64,000 nucleotides of DNA from Lanius collurio (lineage: Eukaryota; Chordata; Aves; Passeriformes; Laniidae). The notes under the pieces are model-generated. The model was not told the origin of the DNA. It made no database searches and saw only the letters and a list, made by a program, of their open reading frames with translations. The stretch is taken from contig JACBWW010000008.1 of the NCBI GenBank assembly GCA_020086605.1, positions 20,517,184-20,581,183 of the forward strand. The letters are read 5' to 3'. The position numbers and the translations under genes were made by a program. The number at the start of each line of letters is the position of its first letter. Within the stretch, counting starts at the first letter, position 1. Shown piece by piece: positions 28,876-38,500 of the stretch.

Positions 28876-29340
28876 TTGACTGCCATCACGCAACATGTAC
28901 AGTACATGGGAGGTATCAGGCCCAGACAGAGTGGATTTAGGAAAGGTAGATCTCTGCTTAGCCAGACATCCTTGTTGATCTCCTTCTATGGCCAGCCTAG
29001 CTGCATAGTGAATGGGGAAGAGGCTGTGGATGTTGTCTACCTGGACTTCAGTAAAGCCTTTGACACCATTTTACACATTATTGTCCTGGAGAAGCTGGTT
29101 TCTTATGGCTTGGACAGGTGCATTCTTTATTAAGTGAAAAGCTGTCTGTAAGGCCAGGCCTAGAGGGTGGTGATGGATGAGGTTACATCCATGTGGTCAC
29201 TAGTGGGATTCCCCAGGGCTTATTGTCAGGACCAGTCCTGTTCAACCTCTTTATCGCTGATCTGGAAGAGGAGATCAAGTGCATCCTCAGTCACTTTGTA
29301 ACAGACACCAAGTTGTGTGGGAGAGTTGATCTGCTGGAGG
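28876..29340 (+). pseudogene. CR1 reverse transcriptase, broken
   Basis: This is the best preserved coding part of the CR1. One frame (28,876-29,133) holds the finger region and motif A (LDFSKAFD), and after a stop a second piece starting at 29,193 holds [15 protein letters not shown] and the remains of the active-site box (FVTDTK instead of FADDTK). In an intact element this enzyme copies CR1 RNA at a nicked target site. The stop near 29,133, frameshifts further upstream, the loss of the catalytic Asp and the LTR-element insertion just downstream leave it non-functional. Confidence 0.85.
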
Positions 29341-29341
29341 G

Positions 29342-29347
29342 CAGGAA
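29342..29347 (+). repeat. Target-site duplication, left copy
   Basis: CAGGAA directly precedes the 5' LTR and is repeated exactly after the 3' LTR at 31,856-31,861. Removing the element and one copy restores a continuous CR1 sequence. A length of 6 bp fits class II (alpha/beta-like) retroviral integration. Confidence 0.95.
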
Positions 29348-29654
29348 TGTGGAGGTGCCTCTCCCTGAAATCCTGAGGGGGGGTGGACCCTGCAGGGTAC
29401 GGGTCTGCCTCTGTCCCTGTCCCCATGTCACATGTGTCGTGCCCCATGCCTGTTCTGGATTGGGTGGTTTGGGTGTGTCGGGGGCCTGGAAAAGTAGAGA
29501 GCAGGGTCCCATGACTGAGTCAGCCTCGGAACTCCAGCCATGTGGCTGGAGGAATAAAATAATTCCTGAACATCTTCAAAAATACCGGTTCATCCTTCCT
29601 TCCAAGTCTGTCGCTGTCTTATATATTGTTGTAAGGATTCCCCGCACTACAACA
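29348..29654 (+). repeat. 5' LTR
   Basis: The 307-bp repeat begins TGTGGAGGTGCC and ends CACTACAACA. It contains an AP-1-type site TGAGTCA at 29,516-29,522 and an AATAAA polyadenylation signal at 29,553-29,558. It aligns along its full length with 31,552-31,855, with about 10% differences and a gap of about five bases near 29,435. Confidence 0.95.
29516..29522 (+). promoter_or_regulatory. AP-1/Maf-type site in 5' LTR
   Basis: TGAGTCA, within TGACTGAGTCAG, matches the AP-1 consensus and the core of a Maf recognition element. It lies upstream of AATAAA, where U3 enhancers sit, and is conserved in the 3' LTR at 31,717-31,723. Activity is inferred. Confidence 0.5.
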
Positions 29655-29656
29655 AA

Positions 29657-29674
29657 TGGTGGAGAAATGCTGGC
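29657..29674 (+). other. Putative primer-binding site
   Basis: An 18-base segment starting TGGTGGAGAAATG follows the 5' LTR after two bases, the normal position of a retroviral primer-binding site, and begins with the TGG that pairs with a tRNA CCA end. I could not match the rest to a particular tRNA from memory. It may be mutated. Confidence 0.6.
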
Positions 29675-29699
29675 AAACGATCCCTGGAGAAGAAAATTC

Positions 29700-29705
29700 G
29701 TGAGT
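29700..29705 (+). other. Possible splice donor in the leader
   Basis: GTGAGT lies between the putative primer-binding site and the gag-like start codon, where many retroviruses have their major splice donor. No matching acceptor was identified with confidence before the cold-shock domain. Confidence 0.35.
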
Positions 29706-29752
29706 AACTCTCGATATCTCTTCTTGTTTCTGTTTTGATGTTCCATCTTTGA

Positions 29753-30559
29753 ATGACGGAGAACTCATGGAAGGACTCATGGCTGTCTGAACCACAAAGA
29801 GACATTTACCTTAAACTTAAACAGGTTCTGGAACAGCAATATGTAGATTTTAGCCTAATTCAAGCTCAGAAAGAATTAAGACACTTTTTGGCATGGCTGT
29901 TTAAAAACTTCTTCTATGTTTCTTGGGATTTGATTCTTACCAAGGACTTATGGAAGAATGTTTGGACCCAGTTAATTTCCGAATCAAAAAATGTGCCGAT
30001 GCAGGACTATTTCCATGAATATTACCTGACTTCAGAGACTGTTGAGCAATATCGGCTGTGTTCTGCTGCGGTTCCAGCAGCAAACTCGTGGTCGAGCAGC
30101 ATGCGCGTTGCAGGGGGCTCCTCTGCCATCCCAGAGACCGTGCGGCCCCGGCCGCAGGTGCCGGGTGCACTGCGGGTGGTGGCGAGGGAGCTCCTGCATG
30201 TGGGAGAGCCAGTGAGGTCAGGCACAGTGGGAGCAGAGCCGGCAGGGAGACCGGAGGAGGTGGGAATGGAGCCAGGAGCAGTGCGGCGGTGCGGGCCCGA
30301 CAGTGTTCGCCCTGAGGCAGCGACGAGGGCAGTGGAGGCCGAGGCGCGTCCCGGCGATGGCCGCCCTGCGCTGTGTGGTGAGCGACAGTTTGAGCCGCAC
30401 AGTGAGAAAGGCAGCGGCGATTGTGGCAGTCGCTATGGCCACACCGAGCAGAGCCAGAGGGGGTGGGGGCAAGAAGGGAACCGCGCTAGCCCACGGCCAC
30501 ACAGCCGACAGCAGCAGCAGCAGCGGCAGCACCGGCGGTACAAAGCCGCGCACACGTGA
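29753..30559 (+). pseudogene. gag-like start (matrix-like) running into the CpG-rich segment
   Basis: The frame opens with an ATG about 80 bases after the putative primer-binding site and runs 268 codons to a TGA at 30,557-30,559. The first 100 or so residues are helical and rich in Leu, Phe and Trp (for example FLAWLFKNFFYVSWDL and LWKNVWTQL), matching in pattern the small matrix domain at the N-terminus of betaretrovirus-like Gag, which assembles at the membrane. After about residue 101 the frame enters the CpG-rich segment and becomes rich in Arg, Ala, Gly and Pro, with no capsid or zinc knuckle. The cold-shock domain downstream lies in another frame, so a frame change inside 30,216-30,559 would have been needed to join them. 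The matrix assignment rests on pattern only. Confidence 0.55.
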
Positions 30560-30860
30560 ACGCCTCACAGGGCGTGGCCGTGCAGCCGCGGGAACGCCTG
30601 GAAAGCGTGGAGCAGTCACACGGAGCTCCAGAGGAGAAGCGAGCACAGCGCCAAGCGGTGGTGCAGAGGTGGCCGAAGGCAGAGCAGCCGGCAGGGTCAG
30701 CGTGCAGCAGCACGGCCAGACCGGACCCGCTCGGCCCCACACGCGACCCCGAGGAGTCCAGACCCCGTGACAGGAACGCGCTGGCGGCCCCGGCCCCGGC
30801 GGTCCCGGCTGCAGCAGCTCCAGTGCGAGAGCGAGAGAAACTGAAAGTGAAAGCAAGAAC
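30056..30860 (+). other. CpG-rich segment inside the LTR element
   Basis: This stretch of about 800 bp is very rich in G, C and CpG, with a short CAG/CGG-like run at about 30,508-30,535, while the gag-like part before it and the cold-shock part after it are AT-rich. Several frames on both strands are open only because of the composition. The frame that continues into the cold-shock domain is open from 30,216 to 30,767. It has ATGs at 30,357 (good initiation context) and 30,435, and encodes an Ala/Gly/Arg/Ser-rich, low-complexity stretch. Y-box genes begin with a CpG-rich exon coding for an Ala/Pro/Gly-rich N-terminus, so this could be the captured 5' part of such a gene. It could also be retroviral leader sequence. 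Confidence 0.6.
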
Positions 30861-31337
30861 AAAGGAATTCGGAAAAATGAAAAGGTTATCACAGCTAGGG
30901 TTTTTGGAACTGTAAAATGGTATCATGTAAAGAAAAATTACGGTTTCTTGTTGAAAAACGATACTGGGAAAAGTATTTTTGTCCATAAATCTGCTATTGT
31001 AAAAAATAACCCCAAAAGTGATGTTCCAAGCTTAGAAGAAGGAGAAAGAGTAGAATTTAAAATTGTGCAAGGAAGGAAGGGCCCACAGGCCGCGTGTGTT
31101 ACAGGCCCTGGGGGTGTCACTCTCAAAGGCTGTAGATATGCCAGACAATATCCCCATAATCTCTATCCTTTCCCCTATTCCACCTTCCCCTTTTATCCCA
31201 TGCCCGTTTATCCCCCATATATGCCCAGCCCAAATCTCCCTTTCTGGCTCCCCTCACAAAACCAGGCTTTTCCATTTGCCATTAATCCCTTTGCATTGCC
31301 GATGGGGGGGATGAAAAGGAGGGAGGGAAGAAATTAA
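30771..31337 (+). pseudogene. Captured Y-box-type cold-shock domain protein
   Basis: An open stretch of 188 codons contains a near-complete cold-shock domain from about 30,882 to 31,145. It has GTVKW (30,906-30,920), the RNP1-like NYGF (30,936-30,947), NDT, the RNP2-like IFVH (30,975-30,986), KNNP, VEF and VTGPGGV (31,098-31,118). KNNP and VTGPGG are hallmarks of vertebrate Y-box proteins (YBX1/2/3) rather than LIN28 or bacterial Csp. By eye about half of the roughly 87 residues equal the YBX1 domain as I remember it. In cells this domain binds single-stranded RNA and DNA. Cellular YBX genes split the domain with introns. None are present here, as expected after capture through RNA. The tail (31,146-31,337) is rich in Pro, Tyr and Phe and unlike YBX tails. 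The frame has no ATG before the domain and is cut off from upstream ATGs by a TGA at 30,768-30,770. Confidence 0.88.
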
Positions 31338-31551
31338 CCGTCATTTTCTAAGACTCTAACAGGTACAAAAAGAAAAATCCCTCAGTTTCCATCTGAAGCG
31401 TGCTCAAGTCCTATCTCCCTTCTGATGCTCCAAAGAAAATCTGTTAGGACATCTGGGGACTCCAGATAGTGGCTTCCTTTCCTTTGAAAATGTTTTGTTG
31501 TTTGTCCAACTGTATTTTCCAATGTTCTTTATTTAATGAGAAAGGGTGAAT
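31338..31551 (+). other. Untranslated 3' part of the LTR element with purine tract
   Basis: About 210 bases with no open frame worth noting connect the cold-shock frame to the 3' LTR. The last 14 bases (31,538-31,551, GAGAAAGGGTGAAT) are purine-rich and sit where the polypurine tract that primes plus-strand synthesis belongs, though interrupted by a T. Confidence 0.7.
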
Positions 31552-31855
31552 TGTGGAGGTGCCTTCCCCTGAAATCCCGGAGGGAGGGAGGGACCCTGCA
31601 GGGTACAGGTCTGCCTCTGTCCCTGTCCCCATGTCACGTGTGCCCCATACCTTTTCCTGATTGGGTGGTTTGGGTGTGTCGGGGGCCCAGAAAAGTAGAG
31701 AGCAGGGTCCCATGACTGAGTCAGCCTCAGAACTGCAGCCATGCGGCTGGAGGAATAAAATCATCTCTGAACATCTACAGAAATATCGCTTCATCTTTCC
31801 TTCCAAGTCCATCGCTATCTTATATATTGTTGTAAGGATTCCCCGCACTACAACA
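31552..31855 (+). repeat. 3' LTR
   Basis: The 304-bp repeat matches 29,348-29,654 end to end, with TG...CA termini. It keeps the TGAGTCA site (31,717-31,723) and the AATAAA signal (31,754-31,759). Confidence 0.95.
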
Positions 31856-31861
31856 CAGGAA
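31856..31861 (+). repeat. Target-site duplication, right copy
   Basis: CAGGAA is identical to 29,342-29,347, and the CR1 sequence resumes with it. Confidence 0.95.
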
Positions 31862-32597
31862 GGCTCTGCAGAGGGATCTCTGGACAGGATGGACTGATGG
31901 GATAAGCTTGAGATTCAACAAGGCCAAGTGCCAGGTCTTGTACTTCAGTACAACACCTCAAGTAGCACTACGGTCTTGGGACAGAGTGGCTGGAAATCTA
32001 CTGGATATGCTGGTCAGCAGTGTCTAAACATGAGCCAGGGTGTGCCCAGGTGGCCAAGAAGGCCAATGGCATCCTGGCCTGGATCAGCAATGGTGTGGCC
32101 AGCAGGACCAGGGCAGGGACTGTCCCCTGTACTGGGCACTGGTGAGGCCACACCTCGAGTGCTGTGTCCAGTTCTGGGCCCCTCACTGCAAGAAAGACAT
32201 TGAGGTGCTGGAGCAAGTCCAGAGAAGGAGCTGGGGAAGGGTCTGGAGCACAAGTCCTGTGAGGAGTGGCTGAGGGAGCTGGGGGTGTTTAGTCTGGAGA
32301 AAAGGAGGCTCAGGGGTGACCTTATCACACTCTACAACTGCCTGAAGAGAGGTTGAAGTGATGTGGAGGTTGGCCTCTTCTCCCAGATAACAAGGGACGG
32401 GATGATAGGAAATGCCCTCAAAGTTGTGCCAGGGGAGGTTTAGATTGGATACTAGGAAAAATTTCTTCACCTAAGTGGTTGTCAAGCACCGGACAAGTGG
32501 TCCAGAAGTAGTGGACTTGACAGTGGTAGGTTAGTGGTTGAACTCAATGTTCTTAGAGGTCTTTTCCAACCTAAACAAGTGTATGACTCTCTGATTT
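31862..32597 (+). mobile_element. CR1 LINE, 3' part
   Basis: This continues the CR1 interrupted at 29,347. It holds the end of the reverse-transcriptase frame and the 3' region, in the usual order: 'ggctctgcagagggatct', 'gggcactggtgaggccacacctcgagtgctgtgtccagttctggg' (each piece slightly altered), 'ggagaaaaggaggctcaggggtgacctt', 'aaatttcttcac', and 'gaggtcttttccaacct' just before the end. A degenerate terminal repeat (GTATGACTCTCTGAT) closes it near 32,597. Frameshifts and stops break the coding part. Confidence 0.93.
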
Positions 32598-35500
32598 TTA
32601 AATTTATTTGAGAGTGTGCACAGTTTAAGTCAGCGTAGGTGGTCTCAGTAAAGCCATTTCAGATGCAGAAAAGGGGTAGTGTTTTCATTCCCTTGTGCTG
32701 TATGTACAGTATCACGGTTCAAGCTAAACTATTTCCAAAGTAATTGGAACACGAGGAAGTTGGTTACTAGCAAATTAATTCAACCCGCCTCCTGTTGTAA
32801 ATCTTCTACTCTCTAGAGAGGATACATTTTGTTAAAAAAAAAGAATTACAAAATGTAAAATAGAGAAGTAAAGTAGAAATGTGTCATTCTATTATATAAT
32901 TAAGTAACTGACTTCTTTTTATGATAATACATTTGGGTGGTCTGTTCTTGAAACACTTGATTTGTTAGGAAACATTACCATTTCCGCAAGTAATCTCTAA
33001 GTCCTAAATATTTTGAAAAAAATTTGCATTGCGGTATTTCATCAGTGCATTACTCACCAGTTAAGCACTCTAAACTGCTGTCGCTTGGCATTGGAGAGGG
33101 CTTCCAGGTTTTTTTCTATCAGCAAAATCTTCTGTAAATTATAATATTGCTTGGCAGAGTGTAAAGAATAAATACTGGAAAACTAGATGATTTAAGAGAA
33201 AATAAATGGGAAGACTTGAATCACATTTTACTTTTCTTTGAAAAAAGAGGACTCTCTAGTTTACAAAACATATAAAGATTGAAATTGCCTTTAGCCACAA
33301 TGTTTGTTTAGGTGTGGTGACCCTTTTGTATCCCTGTTGTAGATTCCTCTCAATCAGCACAATTCTGATTGTCCCCCCTGGACACTGAGGAGATTAAGTG
33401 GCTTGCTTGCTGCAATGAACCTCAATGATTTTGAGGTTAGGCATGCTGCCACTGAGACTAGCATCATTCTAACTGCCAGTGGTAGTAAGCTGCTGACTTT
33501 TTTTGGTTTAAAAAAAAGGCAGTTCGAAAATACTTAAATATTATGCTAATGTTCATAAAAACTAATAACATTACTATAACCAAAGCAATCTACCCTAAAC
33601 TAATTTTTGTAGTCACCTGACTGTCAAGTTCTCATTCTGTGCACAAATGTTTAAACTTTAGGTACCAGCAGGAAACAGCTAATGCACTAGATACTTCCTA
33701 TAGTTTATAGTTGGTGAAGGGTCAGTATTAAAGTGTTTCTGTGATGCAGTTGATGAAAGCAGTCTGTGATGATTTTTCCCAAGCCTGATTTGCAACACTG
33801 TTGCTTTACTTTTCTAAATTCATAAACATCTGTAGAATCAATTTTTGCAAAAGAAATATACTCATGGAAACCAAACCGGCCTTTTTAAAAATTACAAAGA
33901 AAAAGAGGAACAAAAATAAAACCCAAATCAAATTATACTTATTTGCTTATAGTTTTTTAAATATCAACATTCTTCTCAGTTTATTTTCCATGTAGTTCCA
34001 CTGCTATTAAGTTACAGGTTTGGTTATAAAATAGAAATGGTGATTAGAGTTGAAGTAATCTGATGCTTGAGTTATTAGGAAATTTAGGACATTGGTACAC
34101 TTCCTTCTTTAAGGAATTCAGGAATCATTATGCTATCATCCCTTTCTTCCAAACAAGAGTGAAGGTGGGATGTGAAATGAGAGCCCTTTGCTTCATTCAC
34201 TTTTACTCTGTGCACACTGCTTTAGCAGCAGCCAAGCTGCATGGTGTGAGTAGTTAAATGCTATGGCTGTGTCCTCAAAATAGGGATTTGGTTTTTTGCT
34301 CTTGCAGCCTGACCTGAGCTCACACAGTAGAAATCATCTTACAAGAGCACTTAGAAACCTATGAAGTGATTATACATTTTGTTCACAGGTGGGAACTGTA
34401 CTCAAGAGAGGAGTCTCTCTAGGGAAAGAGCAAAATCCTCTCTTGTTGTGGGTCAGAGACATGCTGATGCCTCCTGCTAATGCTCAAGTTTCTGCTGACT
34501 GTCTAGACGGTTTCCATTCGGTAACTCTGCTTTTGTTTCTTATGATGCACTGTGTCTGTAAAGACCATACTCATTGCCGACAAGAACATTCTCTGTGGCT
34601 TGATAAAGTCAAAGTGATCAAAAACTGTAGAGGCAGGATTTCGCTGTAAGGTTTGTCTGTAGTCATACGCCTTCAACGAGGTGTTCATCATCCTTGAAGT
34701 TAGGAGCAAAGGATTTAATTTAAGCAGGAAGATCTGACAGTGCAGAGCTCCTACTGTTCACAATAATTTTGCCTGTTCTGAGGGGGAAAAAATGCCAATG
34801 CTAGGATCTTGGTAACTCTTTAATTATATTATTTCTCAAGCCAGTACAACCTGAGTGTGTACACTGTACATTTTCTGTTGTAGATCCTTGTTTAAGCGGA
34901 CTATTTTTTTAAAAAACAGAAACCCCTACAGTACCAAAAATCCCACTCCAAAAATCCACTCAGACTATGAATGATTCTTGACTGGTATCTCTGGGAGCTG
35001 GTAATAAAGTAAATACCAGCAGTTCAAGAAAATGTAATTCTGTATTGGAGACAGGAGAAAATTGCGAAGTACTGATGCTTTGTGAAACAAAGGTTTTGCT
35101 TTAGCTGCTGCAGACTCTTATCTTCCTTTTTCTAAAATCCTGGACTTCTAGGTCATCTGATATAGATACTTATTATAACTCCCTTTGGGTGTGATACTAT
35201 TAATTTTTCTTTAAAAAGTAATTTTTTTACAATAACAGATATTTCTTCATAGCTTTGTTCCCTGGTACCAAGAGAAGATAGTGGGTTTATTGTAGCAAAA
35301 AAAGACCATCTATCTTACTGTCTTCGACTTGAAAAAATAATTGCAGCAACCAAAAAATGAAATGCAGCCAAGTCAGGTTTTGTGGGGAGCAGCCATAAGC
35401 TATTTCAGAAGTTACCCCACAAAACTATTTACTGGCACTGAACTTCAATGGCATATCCAGCACTGCAAGTGTTCCTCTTTATGAGTGGAACAAGGTAAAA

Positions 35501-38500
35501 TGGGCTGGTGTAATCTGCTGATGAAGACAATTTGAGCTAACCTTTTCTTTAAGATGACATATACTAAAGCATATACAATTAGCTATTTTATCATGCTCAA
35601 ATGAGGGTATGTAATGATAGTAGAAACATCTGCAGCACAGTAACTATCTACAGCTACAACTGTTTAGGAAGAAGGTATCCCATTTTCCTTGGTTCCATTT
35701 ATATCTGAAGTGTGAAAAAAAGCACTTTGTGCCTACGTCAAGTGCTGTGTAAGAGTTGGGATATGTGATGTTCAAGCATTACAAACCTGCATCCTTAAAA
35801 TATTTTGTTAATCTTCTTACGATATCTTGCATCTAGATAAAATAGTGTCACTGACCCAAATGTAAGATCCTTGGTCCTGTTTTGGATCATTCATAATGAT
35901 TTTATTTTTTAAATTTGAAAATATACATTTGAAATATTTTTATCATATTTTAATTCCTTCCTTTGTTTTAATTATAATCCATGTAACTATACATGAAATG
36001 ATCCAAATGCATATGCGTTTTTTTGAGTTTGCCATGATTATATAATTAAGATAATTTTAGGAACTTAATCAGTCTCCTCTTTGGGTCACTTACATTAGTG
36101 CTGCATAGAAATATTTATATTTGGAGCAGATAATTTTTATATTGCCATAGAAAAGTCTAACTCTGAATAGATGTGGAAGAGAAGTGTGCCCTGTGTCTTT
36201 AAACTATGTGGGCAGTAGTGCTTCCTAAGTAGTTGGTGACTAGGTTTTGTGACATGCTGAGCTGTAGCAGTGACCACTTTGGTGACCTGAACATGTGAAA
36301 TAATGCACAGCATAGACTTGCAAGGTTGCTACATGAAGTTCAGTCTCCCATATTCAGTTGGCGCTTCTGTGGCTCTATCAAAGTCACTTCAATTGCTTGA
36401 GCTAGGACACCAGCCTTCCAACTGAGCTCTGCTCAGCTTGTGCACGTGTGAGTACTCTGACTGTCTGTTAGATGGAGAGTCTGCAGAGATACTCTCAGGG
36501 AGAGAGGGTTCATTGGTGACTAGAAATATATTGCAGCTGTAATGCCATGCTCTCCCTCTCTCACCACCTTTCAAAGTCATATACTGAACAGGAAAGAGTA
36601 AACTGTGTGTGCTGTGTCCCTAAACTAGAATGGCTTCATGTCTATGAGCTCACTGGCATGGTGCTCAGAAATTGGTTTGAGCTGTGCAATGTGCAGTGCC
36701 TGGATTAATCTGCAAGAAGGCAAATGTATTGAATGGATGAGTAGCAATGGGTTTCCCCAATGCAGTAAAATGAAACCTGGCTTCAGACAAAACTTGTTGA
36801 CTTAGTTGTATCTTAGCTGATGGCAGTAAGCACTGTTCTGTGGTCTCCTCTTTTTCACAGACAGACTGCTCTTAAGGTTTTGTCAGATAGTTCAGTGGAT
36901 ATTTGTCTTTGTTGTTCAACAAACTGTGGAAAAATTAGTTTTATTTGGGGAAAATGTGTTCCGATCAATTATAAAACTCCATCTGCAGACTTGTGCCTGG
37001 ATACTGTTAAACACCATATATGAAACAGCACTGTACCTCTCTGAAGGATCATTTGTATACCCAGGCATGCAGCAAAGCATTAAGCAGACATGCAACTAAA
37101 TCTCTCCCATAAAAAAGATATTGTGTTATATTGTATATGACCTGTAGCCCAAGACACTTTTATGAACTGCTTATCCACTGCCATCCCAAACCTACTCCCC
37201 TGTCTGGTACCAGTACTCATTATAAATCATTAGTGTTTCTCTCACTTAATATTTTCCTGCTCTAGTTACATTCTATTTTTTTATAATCTTTAATTTAATA
37301 TTAAGGAAAATATGTTTTAAGAGGACATTTTTTTTTTTTACTGTGTGATTTCCCTAATTTTAAGGATTGTTAGGGTAAGAGAACTGCTGTGAATGGTCTG
37401 TCTGGAGTTACTGAATGGCCAAGAGGGTGTCTGTCTGTATTCAAATTGGGTCATCTTATCCTCATTATCTTTCTTTGTAATTGTCTGGCAGTTTTTTTGA
37501 AGGATTCCTTTAACATAAATCACAATATATGATTCCTGATATTTCATTTTTGTCTGTGTGGCTTAAACCAGAAACATATTAAATCTGGTCCTTGAAGTTC
37601 TCTTGGGTCATTCTATCTCATTCCATTATGAATTAAATCCCTTTCTCCATCTCCATTTTTTTTTCATCCCTGGATTATTTATTCACTAGGAAGAGCTGAT
37701 GCCTGAAACTTGAGGGGGTGTGTGTTCCTGAGGCTTTCAAAGTGTATTTATGTTAACATTTTGATGTGGGGGTTTTTGTCATATAATCTAATGATGGTGG
37801 CATTTATAATCAGTTTTGATGGACCATTCTGAAACAGCCTGTGAAATTTGAAAAATACTCCAAAAGGAGCTGTCTGACTAGGTCTGAGATACTTATTAAC
37901 AAACATCCATAAATTCATGATTGCAGACTGGTTTCCTTGTTTACCATTTTTCTTTCATAAGGACAATGAGACATGACAGCTAGTCCCAGGGGTTTACTGC
38001 ACTTCTCAGCTGGTTGATGTCACTATGCCTTTAGACCTGCATCTTGTAGAGCAACCAAGGGAATCACTGATCTCCCGCAAATGTGCTACCTGTCACGTCT
38101 TATTGTCTTAAAACAGACCCGTCTGATTACTGAAATGGAGAAATATTTGTGCATGAGCATTTAAGCACATCTTAAAAAGACTGCCTCTGCTTCTGTAACA
38201 GATCCAACATTGAGATATGGTTTAAATTAAAAACATAGGGAAAACATTTTGTTTTTGAAGATTTCATTTGTGAATCTGCCTTTCTTTATTTTGGTACTGG
38301 AAAAAAACACCAAATTGTGATTTGTAAGTAGATAGAGGTCTTCCACTGTAGCAGAACTCTTCTCAGTACATGTTTGTTACTCAATATCTACTGAAAATTA
38401 AAATTCTGCTGCTTGATCAGTAATTTTTCAAGGTGAAGTGAAAACCAGTTTCAGACTTTCTCAAATGTAATGGGTTTGCAATAGCATTTGGGTAGAATTT

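Larger units (their letters stand above)
27415..29347 (+). mobile_element. CR1 LINE, 5' part (endonuclease and reverse transcriptase)
   Basis: This is a long CR1 non-LTR retrotransposon on the plus strand. From about 27,425 the translation, across several frameshifts, follows the CR1 endonuclease: the 'yTNaqSmgnK' region, 'ITETWW', and then 'dGYkLFRtDrqGRRG'. Reverse-transcriptase motifs follow: QSGFRKGRS at about 28,925, VVYLDFSKAFDT at about 29,030-29,065 (motif A with its catalytic Asp) and SGIPQG at about 29,200. The catalytic FADD box is replaced by FVTD near 29,300, so the enzyme is dead. ORF1 and the 5' end are missing, the usual 5' truncation. The element is interrupted at 29,348 by an LTR element and continues at 31,862. 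Confidence 0.93.
29348..31855 (+). mobile_element. Non-autonomous endogenous retrovirus carrying a Y-box cold-shock domain
   Basis: A complete 2,508-bp LTR element is inserted in the CR1 in the same orientation. It has paired LTRs with TG...CA ends, a 6-bp target duplication, a primer-binding-site position two bases after the 5' LTR, and a purine-rich tract before the 3' LTR. The interior of about 1.9 kb contains a matrix-like gag start (29,753 to about 30,055), a CpG-rich segment (about 30,056-30,860), and an intronless cold-shock domain with a Pro/Tyr/Phe-rich tail (to 31,337). No protease, polymerase or envelope motifs are present, so movement must have depended on a helper. By eye the LTRs differ at about 29 of about 302 aligned positions plus a few gaps, so the copy is old. 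At commonly used bird neutral rates this suggests a few tens of millions of years, an inference only. Confidence 0.9.

Noticed and set aside
30218..30986. Long minus-strand open frames (224 and 166 codons) over the CpG-rich block
   Set aside because: Open only because stop codons are rare in such GC-rich DNA. They overlap the plus-strand element and show no domain.
32014..32470. Minus-strand frames of about 100 codons
   Set aside because: Shadows of the plus-strand CR1 3' region.
33385..33470. Possible old amniote SINE core
   Set aside because: Similarity is limited to about 25 bases of a common word. Without a search it cannot be told from chance.
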